From assembly GCF_001598335.1 (NCBI RefSeq), contig NZ_BCYT01000008.1, forward strand, positions 1-64,000: DNA of 64,000 bases, written 5' to 3'. Position 1 is the stretch's first letter. Every line of letters starts with the position of its first letter. Source of the DNA: Sphingobium abikonense NBRC 16140. GTDB taxonomy: Bacteria > Pseudomonadota > Alphaproteobacteria > Sphingomonadales > Sphingomonadaceae. Made by a program: the position numbers and the translations under genes. Under the pieces are notes generated by a model. It was not told the DNA's origin. It did no database searches and worked only from the letters and a program-made list of their open reading frames with translations. This document shows positions 35,646 to 44,370 of the stretch, one piece after another.

Positions 35646-35673
35646 TTGCGAAACAGGACGGGAACGCTATCTC
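35646..35673 (+). promoter_or_regulatory. uvrC promoter with LexA-like box
   Basis: TTGCGA (35646-35651), 16 bases, TATCTC (35668-35673). The spacer holds AAAC-N7-GAAC (35651-35665), one mismatch from the alphaproteobacterial LexA box GAAC-N7-GAAC. Because the -10 ends only seven bases before the uvrC ATG and no Shine-Dalgarno is seen, the mRNA may be leaderless or nearly so. Confidence 0.4.
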
Positions 35674-35680
35674 TGCCCTG

Positions 35681-37594
35681 ATGTCCGGTCCCCAATCCCC
35701 CGATCGTTTCCACGAAGACAAGGCAACCTACACCGTCACTGGCAGCCAGCCGGATATCGACGCTGGCGTGGAGGCGATCCGCACCGTCCTTAAAACCCTG
35801 CCGATCCGGCCCGGCGTCTATCGCATGCACGACGCGCGGGGCGACGTGCTTTATGTCGGCAAGGCGCGCGCGCTGAAGAATCGCGTGGCCAATTACACGC
35901 AGGTCGATCGCCTGCCCAAGCGGCTGCAGCGCATGGTCGCGCAGACCCGCAGCATGACGATCGTCACCACCAATAGCGAGGCCGAAGCGCTGCTGCTGGA
36001 GGCGCAGCTCATCAAGCGATATCGCCCGCCCTATAATGTCCTGCTGCGTGACGACAAAAGCTTCCCCTTCATCCTGCTGCGCGACGACCACGCCTTTCCC
36101 CGCGTGCAAAAGCATCGTGGCGCACGCAAATATCAGGGGCGCTATTATGGTCCCTTCGCCAGCGCCGGTTCGGTGACGCGCACGATCAACGCGTTGCAAA
36201 AGCTGTTCCTGCTGCGGTCCTGCACCGACAGTTTCTTCGCCAATCGCTCGCGGCCCTGCCTGCTCTATCAGATCAAGCGTTGTTCGGCTCCCTGCGTCGA
36301 CCGCATCGACGAGGCGGGCTATGCCGAACTGGTCCGGGATGCGCAGGATTTCCTGGGCGGCAAATCGACCGCCGTGCAGAAGAAGCTGGGCGCGGCGATG
36401 CAGCAGGCGTCGGACGCCATGGACTTCGAGCAGGCGGCGGTAATCCGGGATCGGTTGAAGGCGCTGACCTTCATTCAGGGCAGCCAGGCGATCAATGCCG
36501 AGGGGCTGGGCGATGCCGACATTTTCGCGCTGGCGGAAAAGGGCGGGGCGATGTGCATCCAGGCCTTTTTCATTCGCGGCGGCCAGAATTGGGGGCATCG
36601 CAGCTTCTTCCCAGTCCATACCGCCGATGTCGCGACGGAGGAGGTGCTGGAAAGCTTCATGGCGCAATTTTACGAGGAAGTGCCGCCACCGCGCCTGATC
36701 CTGGCCGACCGCCAGCCCGCCGAATGCGAGCTGATGGCGCTCGCATTGTCGGAGCGCGCGGGCGGGAGGGTGCGGATCGAGGTGCCCCAGCGCGGCGAGC
36801 GCACCCGCCTCATCAAACAGGCGCAGCGCAATGCGGTGGAGGCGCTTGACCGGCGGCTGGCGGAAACCACCAGCCAGGCAAAGATATTGGACGAAATGGT
36901 CGACGCCTTCGGGCTGGAGGGCGTGCCGGATCGGATCGAAATCTACGACAACAGCCATATTCAGGGTGCGCATGCGCTGGGCGCGATGGTGGTGGCGGGG
37001 CCGGAGGGCTTCCGCAAGAACGCCTATCGCAAGTTCAACATGAAGAATCCGGAGACGAGCAACGATGATTTCGCGATGATGCGCGAAATGTTCGAGCGCC
37101 GCTTCGGCCGCGCGGCGCGCGAGGACCCTGATCGCGACAGCGGCGAATGGCCTGATCTGGTGCTGATCGACGGCGGCAAGGGCCAATTGTCGGCCGCCCG
37201 CGGCATATTGGAGGATCTGGGGATCGAGGATGTGTGCATGATCGGCGTCGCCAAGGGGCCGCATCATGGCCGCGAAGGGCGTGAGGTGTTTCACCTGATG
37301 GACGGCCGCGCAATCACGTTTCCGCTGAACCATCCGGTATTGTTCTACCTTCAGCGGCTGCGCGACGAGGCCCACCGCTTCGCGATCGGCGCGCACCGCG
37401 CCAAGCGCAGCAAGGCGATCACGGTCAGTTCACTGGACGAGGTGCCCGGCATCGGCCCCGCGCGCAAGAAGGCTCTGCTGATGCATTTCGGCACGGCGCG
37501 GGCGGTGCGCGACGCGGCGCTGGAAGACCTGGCCAAGGCCCCCGGCGTGTCCAAGGCCGTGGCGCAACAGGTCTATGATTATTTTCATGGCTGA
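35681..37594 (+). CDS. uvrC: Excinuclease ABC subunit C
   Basis: Makes both incisions in nucleotide excision repair. The 637-residue protein has the GIY-YIG nuclease near residues 45-120 (PGVYRMHDARGDVLYVGKA), a Cys cluster CSAPCVDRI, a UVR domain near 250 (AMDFEQAAVIRDRLKAL), the RNase H-like C-terminal nuclease with EIYDNSHIQGAHALGAMVV and LVLIDGGKGQL, and a helix-hairpin-helix pair (VPGIGPARKKALLMHFG, KAPGVSKAVAQQV). Full length. ATG 35681 lacks a Shine-Dalgarno sequence; the promoter lies immediately upstream. Confidence 0.96.
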   Translation: MSGPQSPDRFHEDKATYTVTGSQPDIDAGVEAIRTVLKTLPIRPGVYRMHDARGDVLYVGKARALKNRVANYTQVDRLPKRLQRMVAQTRSMTIVTTNSEAEALLLEAQLIKRYRPPYNVLLRDDKSFPFILLRDDHAFPRVQKHRGARKYQGRYYGPFASAGSVTRTINALQKLFLLRSCTDSFFANRSRPCLLYQIKRCSAPCVDRIDEAGYAELVRDAQDFLGGKSTAVQKKLGAAMQQASDAMDFEQAAVIRDRLKALTFIQGSQAINAEGLGDADIFALAEKGGAMCIQAFFIRGGQNWGHRSFFPVHTADVATEEVLESFMAQFYEEVPPPRLILADRQPAECELMALALSERAGGRVRIEVPQRGERTRLIKQAQRNAVEALDRRLAETTSQAKILDEMVDAFGLEGVPDRIEIYDNSHIQGAHALGAMVVAGPEGFRKNAYRKFNMKNPETSNDDFAMMREMFERRFGRAAREDPDRDSGEWPDLVLIDGGKGQLSAARGILEDLGIEDVCMIGVAKGPHHGREGREVFHLMDGRAITFPLNHPVLFYLQRLRDEAHRFAIGAHRAKRSKAITVSSLDEVPGIGPARKKALLMHFGTARAVRDAALEDLAKAPGVSKAVAQQVYDYFHG

Positions 37595-37768
37595 TTTGGG
37601 ATAAGATCGCAGGCCAGCCTATAATCGCATGCCGCTGGCAATGTTGGAAAATCTTTGATCTACGCTGCGCAATGAGCGCCCTCGATACCCCCCAATCCGG
37701 TTTGGCACGCGGCCGTGGTCGTGCAGGTCTGGGCGGGGTGCCGACGGGGTGCGGTCTGTCGCGGAAGT

Positions 37769-37812
37769 GTCGCTTCGTGGTCGCCTTATGGTCGCTTCGC
37801 AGTGGCTTCGGG
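37769..37812 (+). repeat. Four tandem 11-bp repeats
   Basis: Units GTCGCTTCGTG, GTCGCCTTATG, GTCGCTTCGCA and GTGGCTTCGGG follow one another without spacers (37769-37779, 37780-37790, 37791-37801, 37802-37812). A period of 11 bp places each copy on nearly the same helix face, as for an array of protein-binding sites. Confidence 0.7.
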
Positions 37813-37816
37813 CTCA

Positions 37817-37855
37817 AAATCGCCGACGACACTGTGAACTTCGCTCCGGCGATTT
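37817..37855. promoter_or_regulatory. Perfect 9-bp inverted repeat
   Basis: AAATCGCCG (37817-37825) and CGGCGATTT (37847-37855) flank 21 bases, starting four bases after the 11-bp repeat array and ending 66 bases before the aldehyde dehydrogenase ATG. It could be an operator or an RNA stem. Confidence 0.5.
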
Positions 37856-37921
37856 CGTTGTGATCTCGCGCGGGTATCGACGTTCCCGCGCTATCGCGAA
37901 TCACAATATCCGGAGCCACGC

Positions 37922-39280
37922 ATGAAGAGCATCAATCCCGCCACCGGAGAGGAAATCGCCACTCACCAGGAGATGACGAAGGCGCAGATCGACACCGCGC
38001 TCGACCGGGCGGCGACGACCTTCGCAACCTGGCGGGAAACGCCGATCGCGGAGCGGACCACGCTGCTATCCGCGCTGGCCGACGCCTATCACGACCATCG
38101 CGATCGGCTTGCCCGCATGGCGACGATGGAAATGGGCAAGACGCTGAAATCCGCGCTGGCGGAGGTCGACAAATGCGTCGCCGCCTTCCGCCATTATGCC
38201 AAGGAAGGGCCAGCGATGCTGGAAGGGGGCAGCATCGCGCTGGCGTCGGGCGGCAAGGCCGATCTGGTTTGGCTGCCGATCGGGCCGGTGCTGGCGGTGA
38301 TGCCTTGGAATTTCCCCTATTGGCAGGTGGTCCGCTTCCTTGCTCCCTGCATTCTGGCGGGCAATGTCGGCCTCCTCAAACATGCCAGCAATGTGCAGGG
38401 CGTCGCCGCGCTGATGCAGGATATGATGGGCGCGGCCGGCGCACCCGACGGGCTGTTCCAGAACTTGCCCATTCGTTCGAACGCGGTGGCGGACGTCATC
38501 GCCGACGACCGGGTGGCTGCCGTCACCTTGACCGGTAGCGAGGGTGCAGGGCGCGCCGTGGCGGAACAGGCGGGCAAGGCGCTCAAGAAAGTCGTGCTGG
38601 AACTGGGCGGGTCCGATCCGTTCATCATCATGCCCTCGGCCGATCTGGACGCGGCGGTCGAGCAGGCCGTGACCGCCCGCATCCAGAATACAGGCCAGTC
38701 CTGTATTTGCGGCAAGCGGATGATCGTCCATGCCGATATCTATGATGAATTTCTGGAGCGCTATGCCGCCGCGATGGCCGCGGTGAAGCCGGGTGATCCC
38801 TTTGCGGCGGAGAGCGACATGGGGCCGCTTTCCAGTGCAGAGCAACGGCAGACAGTGCTGGATCAGATTGACAAGATCACGGCGGCTGGCGCGACGCTGA
38901 TCGGCGGGGAAAGCATGCCGGGGCCGGGCGCCTATATCCGGGCGGGTATCCTGACCGACGTGCCGGTCGACCCGGCGTTGATGGGCGAGGAAATTTTCGG
39001 TCCAATCGCGATGCTGTTCAAGGCGAAGGACATGGACGACGCCATCGCCATCGCCAATGCCATCCCCTTCGGCCTGGGATCATCTGTGTGGACTGAGGAG
39101 CCCGAGGAGGAAGAACGCTTCGTCCGCGACGTGCAGGCGGGGATGACGGCAGTGAACCAGATGCTGGCCTCCGCGCCCGAAGCCCCCTTTGGCGGCGTCA
39201 AACGGTCCGGTCATGGCCGTGAACTGGGACCGTTCGGCCTGCACGAATTCATGAACTTGAAGAGCGTCTATCGCAAATAG
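37922..39280 (+). CDS. NAD(P)-dependent succinate-semialdehyde dehydrogenase
   Basis: Aldehyde dehydrogenase of 452 residues oxidising succinate semialdehyde, by family. The catalytic Cys is in NTGQSCICGKRM near residue 259, the general base Glu in VLELGGSDPF near 226, the cofactor loop in TGSEGAGRAVAEQAGKALKK, and PWNFPYWQ is conserved. The short form starting MKSINPATGEEIA resembles the Sad/YneI-type and Alphaproteobacterial GabD1 enzymes, so exact substrate and cofactor are inferred. The gene has a long, repeat-bearing leader of its own and is followed by recO after 53 bases. Confidence 0.88.
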   Translation: MKSINPATGEEIATHQEMTKAQIDTALDRAATTFATWRETPIAERTTLLSALADAYHDHRDRLARMATMEMGKTLKSALAEVDKCVAAFRHYAKEGPAMLEGGSIALASGGKADLVWLPIGPVLAVMPWNFPYWQVVRFLAPCILAGNVGLLKHASNVQGVAALMQDMMGAAGAPDGLFQNLPIRSNAVADVIADDRVAAVTLTGSEGAGRAVAEQAGKALKKVVLELGGSDPFIIMPSADLDAAVEQAVTARIQNTGQSCICGKRMIVHADIYDEFLERYAAAMAAVKPGDPFAAESDMGPLSSAEQRQTVLDQIDKITAAGATLIGGESMPGPGAYIRAGILTDVPVDPALMGEEIFGPIAMLFKAKDMDDAIAIANAIPFGLGSSVWTEEPEEEERFVRDVQAGMTAVNQMLASAPEAPFGGVKRSGHGRELGPFGLHEFMNLKSVYRK

Positions 39281-39333
39281 GCTGAACCCATCATCGTTGA
39301 GAGCATGGGCATCAAGGAGTAGAGACTGGCCCC

Positions 39334-40068
39334 ATGCCGCACCTCTCCACCTCCGCCATCGTCTGCGCCGTGCGCGCCCATGGCGAACATGGGGCAATTG
39401 CCCGGCTGCTGACGCCCGACCACGGGCTGACGGCGGGCTATGTGCGCGGTGGCCGGTCGCGGGCGATGCGGCCGGTGCTGCTGCCGGGCAATGTGGTGAA
39501 GGCGGATTTCCGGGCGCGGACGGAGGATCAGCTGGCAGGGCTGACGGTCGAACTGGCGCACAGCCGCGCGCCCCTGCTCGCCGAACCGCTGCCCGCCGCT
39601 GCCATCGACTGGAGCTGCGCGCTGACCGCCGCCGCCCTGCCCGAAGCGACGCCCTATCCGGCGCTGCATCAGGCGCTCGCCGGCTTGCTCGACGCCGTGG
39701 AGGCCGCGCCGGCGGCACGCGGCTGGGCCGTGGCGCTGGTACGCTACGAATTGCTGCTGCTGGCGGAACTGGGTTTTGGCCTCGACCTGAGCCGCTGCGC
39801 CGCGCTCGGCGACGTCGATGACCTGGCTTATGTCAGCCCGCGCAGCGCGGCGGCGGTCAGCCGGGCGGGCGCATCGGGCTATGAACAGCGCCTGCTGCCG
39901 CTGCCGCCCTTCCTCATTGCCGGCGGCACAGGGGAATGGGCGGAGATCGTGGATGGCCTGCGCCTCACGGGATTCTTTCTGGAGCGATCGGTGCTGACCG
40001 ACCGCCGCGCCGACGTGCTGGCGGCACGCGAAAGACTGGTTGAGCGACTGAAAAGGGCGGTTGCGTGA
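39334..40068 (+). CDS. recO: DNA repair protein RecO
   Basis: Recombination mediator loading RecA with RecR. The 244-residue protein has the N-terminal OB-like fold ([28 protein letters not shown], landmark [16 protein letters not shown]) and the helical C-terminal domain ([23 protein letters not shown], landmark [15 protein letters not shown]). The zinc-finger cysteines of some RecO proteins are largely missing here, as is common in this class. ATG 39334 gives [10 protein letters not shown]. Confidence 0.92.
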   Translation: MPHLSTSAIVCAVRAHGEHGAIARLLTPDHGLTAGYVRGGRSRAMRPVLLPGNVVKADFRARTEDQLAGLTVELAHSRAPLLAEPLPAAAIDWSCALTAAALPEATPYPALHQALAGLLDAVEAAPAARGWAVALVRYELLLLAELGFGLDLSRCAALGDVDDLAYVSPRSAAAVSRAGASGYEQRLLPLPPFLIAGGTGEWAEIVDGLRLTGFFLERSVLTDRRADVLAARERLVERLKRAVA

Positions 40069-40118
40069 AACCTCCTGTCTCCATAAGGCGCTGCCACGCA
40101 AGATAAGGAGTTTTCGCC

Positions 40119-41162
40119 ATGTTGATCGCCCTGTTCCCCGGAGACGGTATCGGACCCGAGATCGTCGAACAGGCAAAGCGCGTGCTTGATGCGTTGGCGA
40201 TCGACGGGCTGACATATGAGGACGGGCTGGTCGGCGGTGCCGCCTACAAGGCCGTGGGCCATCCGCTGCCGCCCGAAACGCTGGACATTGCGAGGCGCGC
40301 CGACGCCATCCTGTTCGGCGCGGTGGGCAACCCGGACTGTGACGCGCTGGAACGGCATTTGCGGCCTGAACAGGCGATCCTTGGCCTGCGCAAGGAACTG
40401 GGCCTGTTCTCCAACCTGCGCCCCGCAAAGGTCTTTCCCGAACTGGCGCACGAAAGCGCGCTGAAACCCGACGTTGCTGGCTCGATCGACCTGCTCATCG
40501 TGCGGGAAACCAATGGTGACGTGTATTTCGGTGAAAAAGGCTTCCGCACGACCGCGGAGGGGCACCGTGAAGGCTATGACATCATGTCGTATAATGAAGC
40601 GGAAGTCCGGCGCATCGCCCATGCCGGTTTCCAGGCTGCGCGCGCCCGTCGCGGCAAGCTCTGTTCGGTGGACAAGGCCAATGTGCTGGAAACGAGCCAA
40701 TTGTGGCGTGACGTAGTGATCGAGGTTTCGGCCGACTATCCGGACGTGGCGCTCAGCCATATGTATGTCGATAATGCCGCGATGCAGCTGGTGCGCAATC
40801 CCGGTCAGTTCGACGTGATCGTGACCGGCAACCTGTTCGGCGACATATTGTCGGATCAGGCGAGCATGTGCGTCGGGTCGATCGGGATGCTGGCGTCGGC
40901 CACGCTGAATGGCAGCGGGCAGGGCCTGTATGAACCGATCCACGGGTCCGCGCCCGACATTGCCGGTAGCGGAAAGGCCAACCCGCTGGCGACGATCCTG
41001 TCTGCCGCGATGATGCTGCGCTATTCGCTGAACCTGCCCGAACAGGCGGATCGGATCGAGGCGGCGGTGGCGCGGGCGCTGCGCAATGGCGCCCGGTCGG
41101 CGGATCTGGGCGGCACAATGACGACGGTGGAGATGGGTGACGCAGTGCTGGCTGCGCTTTGA
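40119..41162 (+). CDS. leuB: 3-isopropylmalate dehydrogenase
   Basis: Third enzyme of leucine synthesis. The 347-residue protein has [19 protein letters not shown], the substrate-binding [13 protein letters not shown] region ([18 protein letters not shown]), the Tyr in [14 protein letters not shown], and the NAD motif [21 protein letters not shown] with metal ligands in [14 protein letters not shown] lies upstream of ATG 40119. No leuC or leuD is nearby. Confidence 0.95.
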   Translation: MLIALFPGDGIGPEIVEQAKRVLDALAIDGLTYEDGLVGGAAYKAVGHPLPPETLDIARRADAILFGAVGNPDCDALERHLRPEQAILGLRKELGLFSNLRPAKVFPELAHESALKPDVAGSIDLLIVRETNGDVYFGEKGFRTTAEGHREGYDIMSYNEAEVRRIAHAGFQAARARRGKLCSVDKANVLETSQLWRDVVIEVSADYPDVALSHMYVDNAAMQLVRNPGQFDVIVTGNLFGDILSDQASMCVGSIGMLASATLNGSGQGLYEPIHGSAPDIAGSGKANPLATILSAAMMLRYSLNLPEQADRIEAAVARALRNGARSADLGGTMTTVEMGDAVLAAL

Positions 41163-41231
41163 CGGCTCGATCCGTCGCAAAAGCCCCCTTCGCGCTTAAC
41201 TTTCCCGGCCTCGGTCCGATTTAAGGATAAA

Positions 41232-41666
41232 ATGGGGTCGAAGATGATGATGACGGATTTGCGGCACGATCATGATGGTCTGCGCCGGATGATGCAGGAT
41301 TTCGCGCTGATGATGCGCAGCGCGCGGCCCGAGGACATGCTTGAGGTCACGCGGCGGCGGATCGCCTTTTCCCAAGCTTTTCGCGAGCATATGGCGCGCG
41401 AGGACGGGATGGTGCAGCAATTGCGCAAAATGCCACTGTCCCCAGAGGCAGGCCAGGCGCTGCGCGAGCATGGCCGTGCGATCGTGGCCCTGTTTCTGCG
41501 CTATAGCGATCATATCAAGATATGGACGCCAGCGCAGATCGAGGCGGATTGGGCAGGTTATCGGACTGCGGTCATGGGCTTGCAGGATGGCTTGCGCGAA
41601 CGGATGGCGTGGGAGGAACAGTATCTTCACCCGCTGCTGAGGCCAGAGGTTCGCATCGCGGCCTGA
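41232..41666 (+). CDS. Hemerythrin-like domain protein
   Basis: Small four-helix-bundle protein of 144 residues with candidate di-iron ligands: HDHDGL (His12/His14), HMAREDGMV with HxxxE near 53-57, EHGRAIV near 79, and EEQYLHPLL near the end. These match the spaced His/Glu pattern of HHE hemerythrin domains, which bind O2, sense it or store iron; which applies here is open. Several ATGs (41232, 41244-41250) could start it; AAGGA at 41223-41227 is close to the first. Stands alone between leuB and the dehydratase gene. Confidence 0.75.
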   Translation: MGSKMMMTDLRHDHDGLRRMMQDFALMMRSARPEDMLEVTRRRIAFSQAFREHMAREDGMVQQLRKMPLSPEAGQALREHGRAIVALFLRYSDHIKIWTPAQIEADWAGYRTAVMGLQDGLRERMAWEEQYLHPLLRPEVRIAA

Positions 41667-41727
41667 GGGGCCAATCGGCGCGCATCGGTCCTATGCTGGT
41701 AAATGCCGGCAGCCTAAAAGCGCAAGG

Positions 41728-42726
41728 ATGACCGATCTATCGCTCCCTTCGCTTCGCGCCGCCGCCGCCATGGTCCATGCGCAGGTGCCCCCGACGCCGC
41801 AATATGCCTGGCCGCTGCTGGCGGCACGAACGGGGTGCGATGTCTGGGTCAAGCATGAGAACCACACGCCCACCGGCGCGTTCAAGGTGCGCGGTGCCAT
41901 TCCCTATATCGACTGGCTGCGGCGCACGTATCCCCATGTCACCGGCATCATCACCGCGACGCGCGGCAATCACGGGCAGGCGCAGGTGCGCGCGGCGCGG
42001 GCGGCTGGGCTGTCCGTGACCATCGTCGTGCCGCACGGCAATGCGCTGGAGAAAAATGCCGCGATGCGCGGACTGGGCGCCACACTGATCGAACATGGCC
42101 ATGATTTCGACAGCGCCAAGGCGGAGGCATTGCGCCTCGCGCAGGATAAAGGGCTCTATATGGTGCCGGCCTTTCATGGCGAATTGGTGCGCGGGGTCGC
42201 GAGTTACGGGCTGGAGTTGTTCGATGCGGTGCCCGACATCGACACCGTCTATGTGCCCGTGGGTTGCGGATCGGGCCTCTGCGGGACGATCGCGGCGCGT
42301 GACGCGCTGGGTCTGGATACCAAGGTCGTGGGCGTCGTATCGGCCCATGTAGACGCCGCCAAGCGATCGTTCGAGGCCGGAAAGCTGCTGGCCAGCCCCA
42401 CCGCCCACACCTTCGCCGACGGCGTCGCCGTCTGCACACCGGTACAGGAAGCGCTTGATTATTTCGGACCGCGCGCCGACCGGTTCGTCGCGGTCAGCGA
42501 TGATGAAGTCGCCGACGCAATCCGCATCTACTGGGAAGATACGCATAATCTCGCCGAAGGGGCGGGCGCGGTGGCGCTGGCGGCGCTGATACAGGAAAAG
42601 GAGCGAATGCGCGGCAAGACGGTTGCGGTAATTCTGTCGGGCGGTAATGGCGACAGAAGCCAGATGGCCGAAATATTGAGCGGCGCGACGCCGCGCGTTC
42701 AGCAGGATATGCGAAGGGCGATATGA
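41728..42726 (+). CDS. Threonine dehydratase-like PLP enzyme
   Basis: Fold-type II PLP enzyme of 332 residues. The PLP lysine is in HTPTGAFKVRGA near residue 52; phosphate-binding GCGSGLCGT and ATRGNHGQAQ are present. No C-terminal ACT domain, so it is not the allosteric biosynthetic IlvA; it resembles catabolic threonine dehydratase or threo-3-hydroxyaspartate ammonia-lyase. Its stop overlaps the metZ start (ATGA), suggesting a role in homoserine/threonine or sulfur amino acid turnover. Confidence 0.85.
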   Translation: MTDLSLPSLRAAAAMVHAQVPPTPQYAWPLLAARTGCDVWVKHENHTPTGAFKVRGAIPYIDWLRRTYPHVTGIITATRGNHGQAQVRAARAAGLSVTIVVPHGNALEKNAAMRGLGATLIEHGHDFDSAKAEALRLAQDKGLYMVPAFHGELVRGVASYGLELFDAVPDIDTVYVPVGCGSGLCGTIAARDALGLDTKVVGVVSAHVDAAKRSFEAGKLLASPTAHTFADGVAVCTPVQEALDYFGPRADRFVAVSDDEVADAIRIYWEDTHNLAEGAGAVALAALIQEKERMRGKTVAVILSGGNGDRSQMAEILSGATPRVQQDMRRAI

Positions 42727-43931
42727 AGCGGAAGAGCGGACAGAATCCCGACATCACGAAGAACTGGAAACCGGCGACGCTGGCAGTTCGGGGAGGGACC
42801 GCGCGCAGTGAATATGGCGAAACGTCCGAGGCGCTCTTTCTGACCAGCGGTTATTGCTATGACCGGGCGGAAGACGCCGCCGCGCGCTTTGCCGGCGAGC
42901 AGACGGGCATGACCTACAGCCGGCTTCAGAACCCCACGGTCGAGATGCTGGAACAGCGCATTGCCCTGCTGGAAGGGGCGGAGGCCTGTCGCGCTACAGC
43001 CACGGGCATGGCCGCCATGACAGCCGCCTTGCTGTGCCAGCTTTCGGCGGGGGATCATGTCGTTGCGGCCAAAGCGGCGTTCGGCTCCTGCCGCTGGCTG
43101 GTCGATACGCTGCTGCCCAAATTTGGCATCGCGACGACAACGATCGACGGACGCGATACCGCTGCCTGGGAGGCAGCGATCAAGCCCAACACCAAGGTAT
43201 TTTTCTTCGAAACGCCTGCCAATCCGACGATGGATGTGGTGGATATCGCAGCGGTGTGCGCCATCGCCAAGGCGCGTGGAATCACGACCGTGGTGGACAA
43301 TGCCTTTGCCTCGCCCGCCTTGCAGCGCCCCATGGAATATGGCGCCGATGTCGTGGCCTATAGCGCGACCAAGATGATGGACGGGCAGGGCCGCGTATTG
43401 GCTGGCGCGATTTGCGGCACGCGGGACTGGATCGATTCGGTGCTGCTGCCCTTCCATCGCAATACCGGGCCGACGCTGAGCGCGTTCAACGCCTGGGTCG
43501 TACTCAAGGGGCTAGAAACGCTGGACCTGCGCATCCGGCGGCAGAGCGAAAATGCGCTGAAGGTGGCGCGCTTCCTGGAAGGCCGCCTGCCCAAGGTCAA
43601 TTATCCGGGATTGGAAAGCCATCCCCAACATAAGCTGGCGATGCGGCAGATGGAGGCGGCGGGGCCGATCTTCTCCCTTTATGTCGGTGGCGGTCGCGCG
43701 GAAGCCCATGGCCTGCTCAATGCGCTGGAACTGGTCGATATCAGCAACAATATCGGCGATTCCCGGTCGTTGATGACGCATCCTGCGTCGACCACCCATT
43801 ATGGCATGGCCGAGGAAGCACGGCTGGAAGTCGGCATTACCGAGGATATGCTGCGCCTGAATGTCGGGTTGGAAGACCCGGACGATGTCATTGCCGATTT
43901 CGATCAGGCGCTGCGGGCGATAGGCCGTTGA
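42723..43931 (+). CDS. metZ: O-succinylhomoserine sulfhydrylase
   Basis: Cys/Met metabolism PLP enzyme of 402 residues making homocysteine directly from O-succinylhomoserine and sulfide. The PLP Lys is in VAYSATKMMDGQGRVLAG near residue 216; TYSRLQNPTVEMLEQRIALLEG and SLGGVESL-like GDSRSLMTHPASTTH near the C-terminus are family features. MetZ rather than MetB/MetC is chosen from the overall N-terminal KNWKPATLAVRGGTARSEYGET (start WKPATLAVRGG), typical of alphaproteobacterial MetZ. No SAM riboswitch is possible upstream because it overlaps the previous gene. Confidence 0.88.
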   Translation: MKRKSGQNPDITKNWKPATLAVRGGTARSEYGETSEALFLTSGYCYDRAEDAAARFAGEQTGMTYSRLQNPTVEMLEQRIALLEGAEACRATATGMAAMTAALLCQLSAGDHVVAAKAAFGSCRWLVDTLLPKFGIATTTIDGRDTAAWEAAIKPNTKVFFFETPANPTMDVVDIAAVCAIAKARGITTVVDNAFASPALQRPMEYGADVVAYSATKMMDGQGRVLAGAICGTRDWIDSVLLPFHRNTGPTLSAFNAWVVLKGLETLDLRIRRQSENALKVARFLEGRLPKVNYPGLESHPQHKLAMRQMEAAGPIFSLYVGGGRAEAHGLLNALELVDISNNIGDSRSLMTHPASTTHYGMAEEARLEVGITEDMLRLNVGLEDPDDVIADFDQALRAIGR

Positions 43932-43962
43932 CCTTATCGGGGGCAGGGCGCATCTGTCGGCC

Positions 43963-44370
43963 ATGACGACCAGCTTTGCGCTTTTCCCCTTCCACGCGAC
44001 GACGCGCGATATCGGCGTGCATGTGGCCGTCACTTATCTGCCCGAACAGTCGGAACCGGACCGGGGGCGCTGGTTCTGGGCCTATCATATCCGGATCGAG
44101 AACCGGGGCGATCACCCGGTACAGTTGCTGACCCGCCACTGGATCATCACCGATGGGCGCGGCAATCAGCAAAGCGTCGATGGCGACGGCGTGGTGGGCG
44201 AACAACCGGTGGTCCAGCCTGGCAAAAGCTATGATTATGTGTCCGGTTGCCCGCTCGCCACGCCCACCGGGTCGATGAAGGGCAGCTATCGCATGATCGG
44301 GCTGGACGGCGAGATATTCGAGGTGAAGATCCCGCATTTCGCGCTGATTGCCCCGGCGGTCGCGGAATGA
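43963..44370 (+). CDS. apaG: ApaG domain protein
   Basis: Protein of 135 residues of the ApaG family, a fibronectin-III-like fold linked by genetics to Co2+ and Mg2+ resistance; its biochemical role is unclear. Landmarks: VHVAVTYLPEQSEP, RWFWAYHIRIENRGDHPVQLLTRHWIITD (start RWFWAYHIRIENRG), GVVGEQPVVQPGKSYDYVSG and GSMKGSYRMIG. It overlaps the following LysR gene by four bases. Confidence 0.92.
   Translation: MTTSFALFPFHATTRDIGVHVAVTYLPEQSEPDRGRWFWAYHIRIENRGDHPVQLLTRHWIITDGRGNQQSVDGDGVVGEQPVVQPGKSYDYVSGCPLATPTGSMKGSYRMIGLDGEIFEVKIPHFALIAPAVAE

Larger units (their letters stand above)
37595..37921 (+). promoter_or_regulatory. Long upstream region of the aldehyde dehydrogenase gene
   Basis: The 327 bases between uvrC and the next gene hold no convincing gene; a 63-codon frame (37672-37863) runs across the repeats below and looks spurious. 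The region contains four tandem 11-bp units and an inverted repeat, and ends with the ribosome-binding site CCGGAG eight bases before ATG 37922. It is likely a regulatory leader. Confidence 0.45.

Noticed and set aside
35630-37396. 588-codon minus-strand frame opposite uvrC
   Set aside because: uvrC is unquestionable, and the antisense product shows only the high-GC mirror bias.
37769-37812. Tandem repeats as a possible CRISPR array
   Set aside because: Units are 11 bp, degenerate and without spacers; no cas genes are present.
37672-37863. 63-codon frame between uvrC and the aldehyde dehydrogenase gene
   Set aside because: It crosses the 11-bp tandem repeats and inverted repeat, lacks a ribosome-binding site and its product is unlike any family I know; regulatory DNA explains the region better.
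42600-42760. SAM riboswitch upstream of metZ
   Set aside because: The metZ start overlaps the preceding gene by four bases, leaving no leader for an aptamer.
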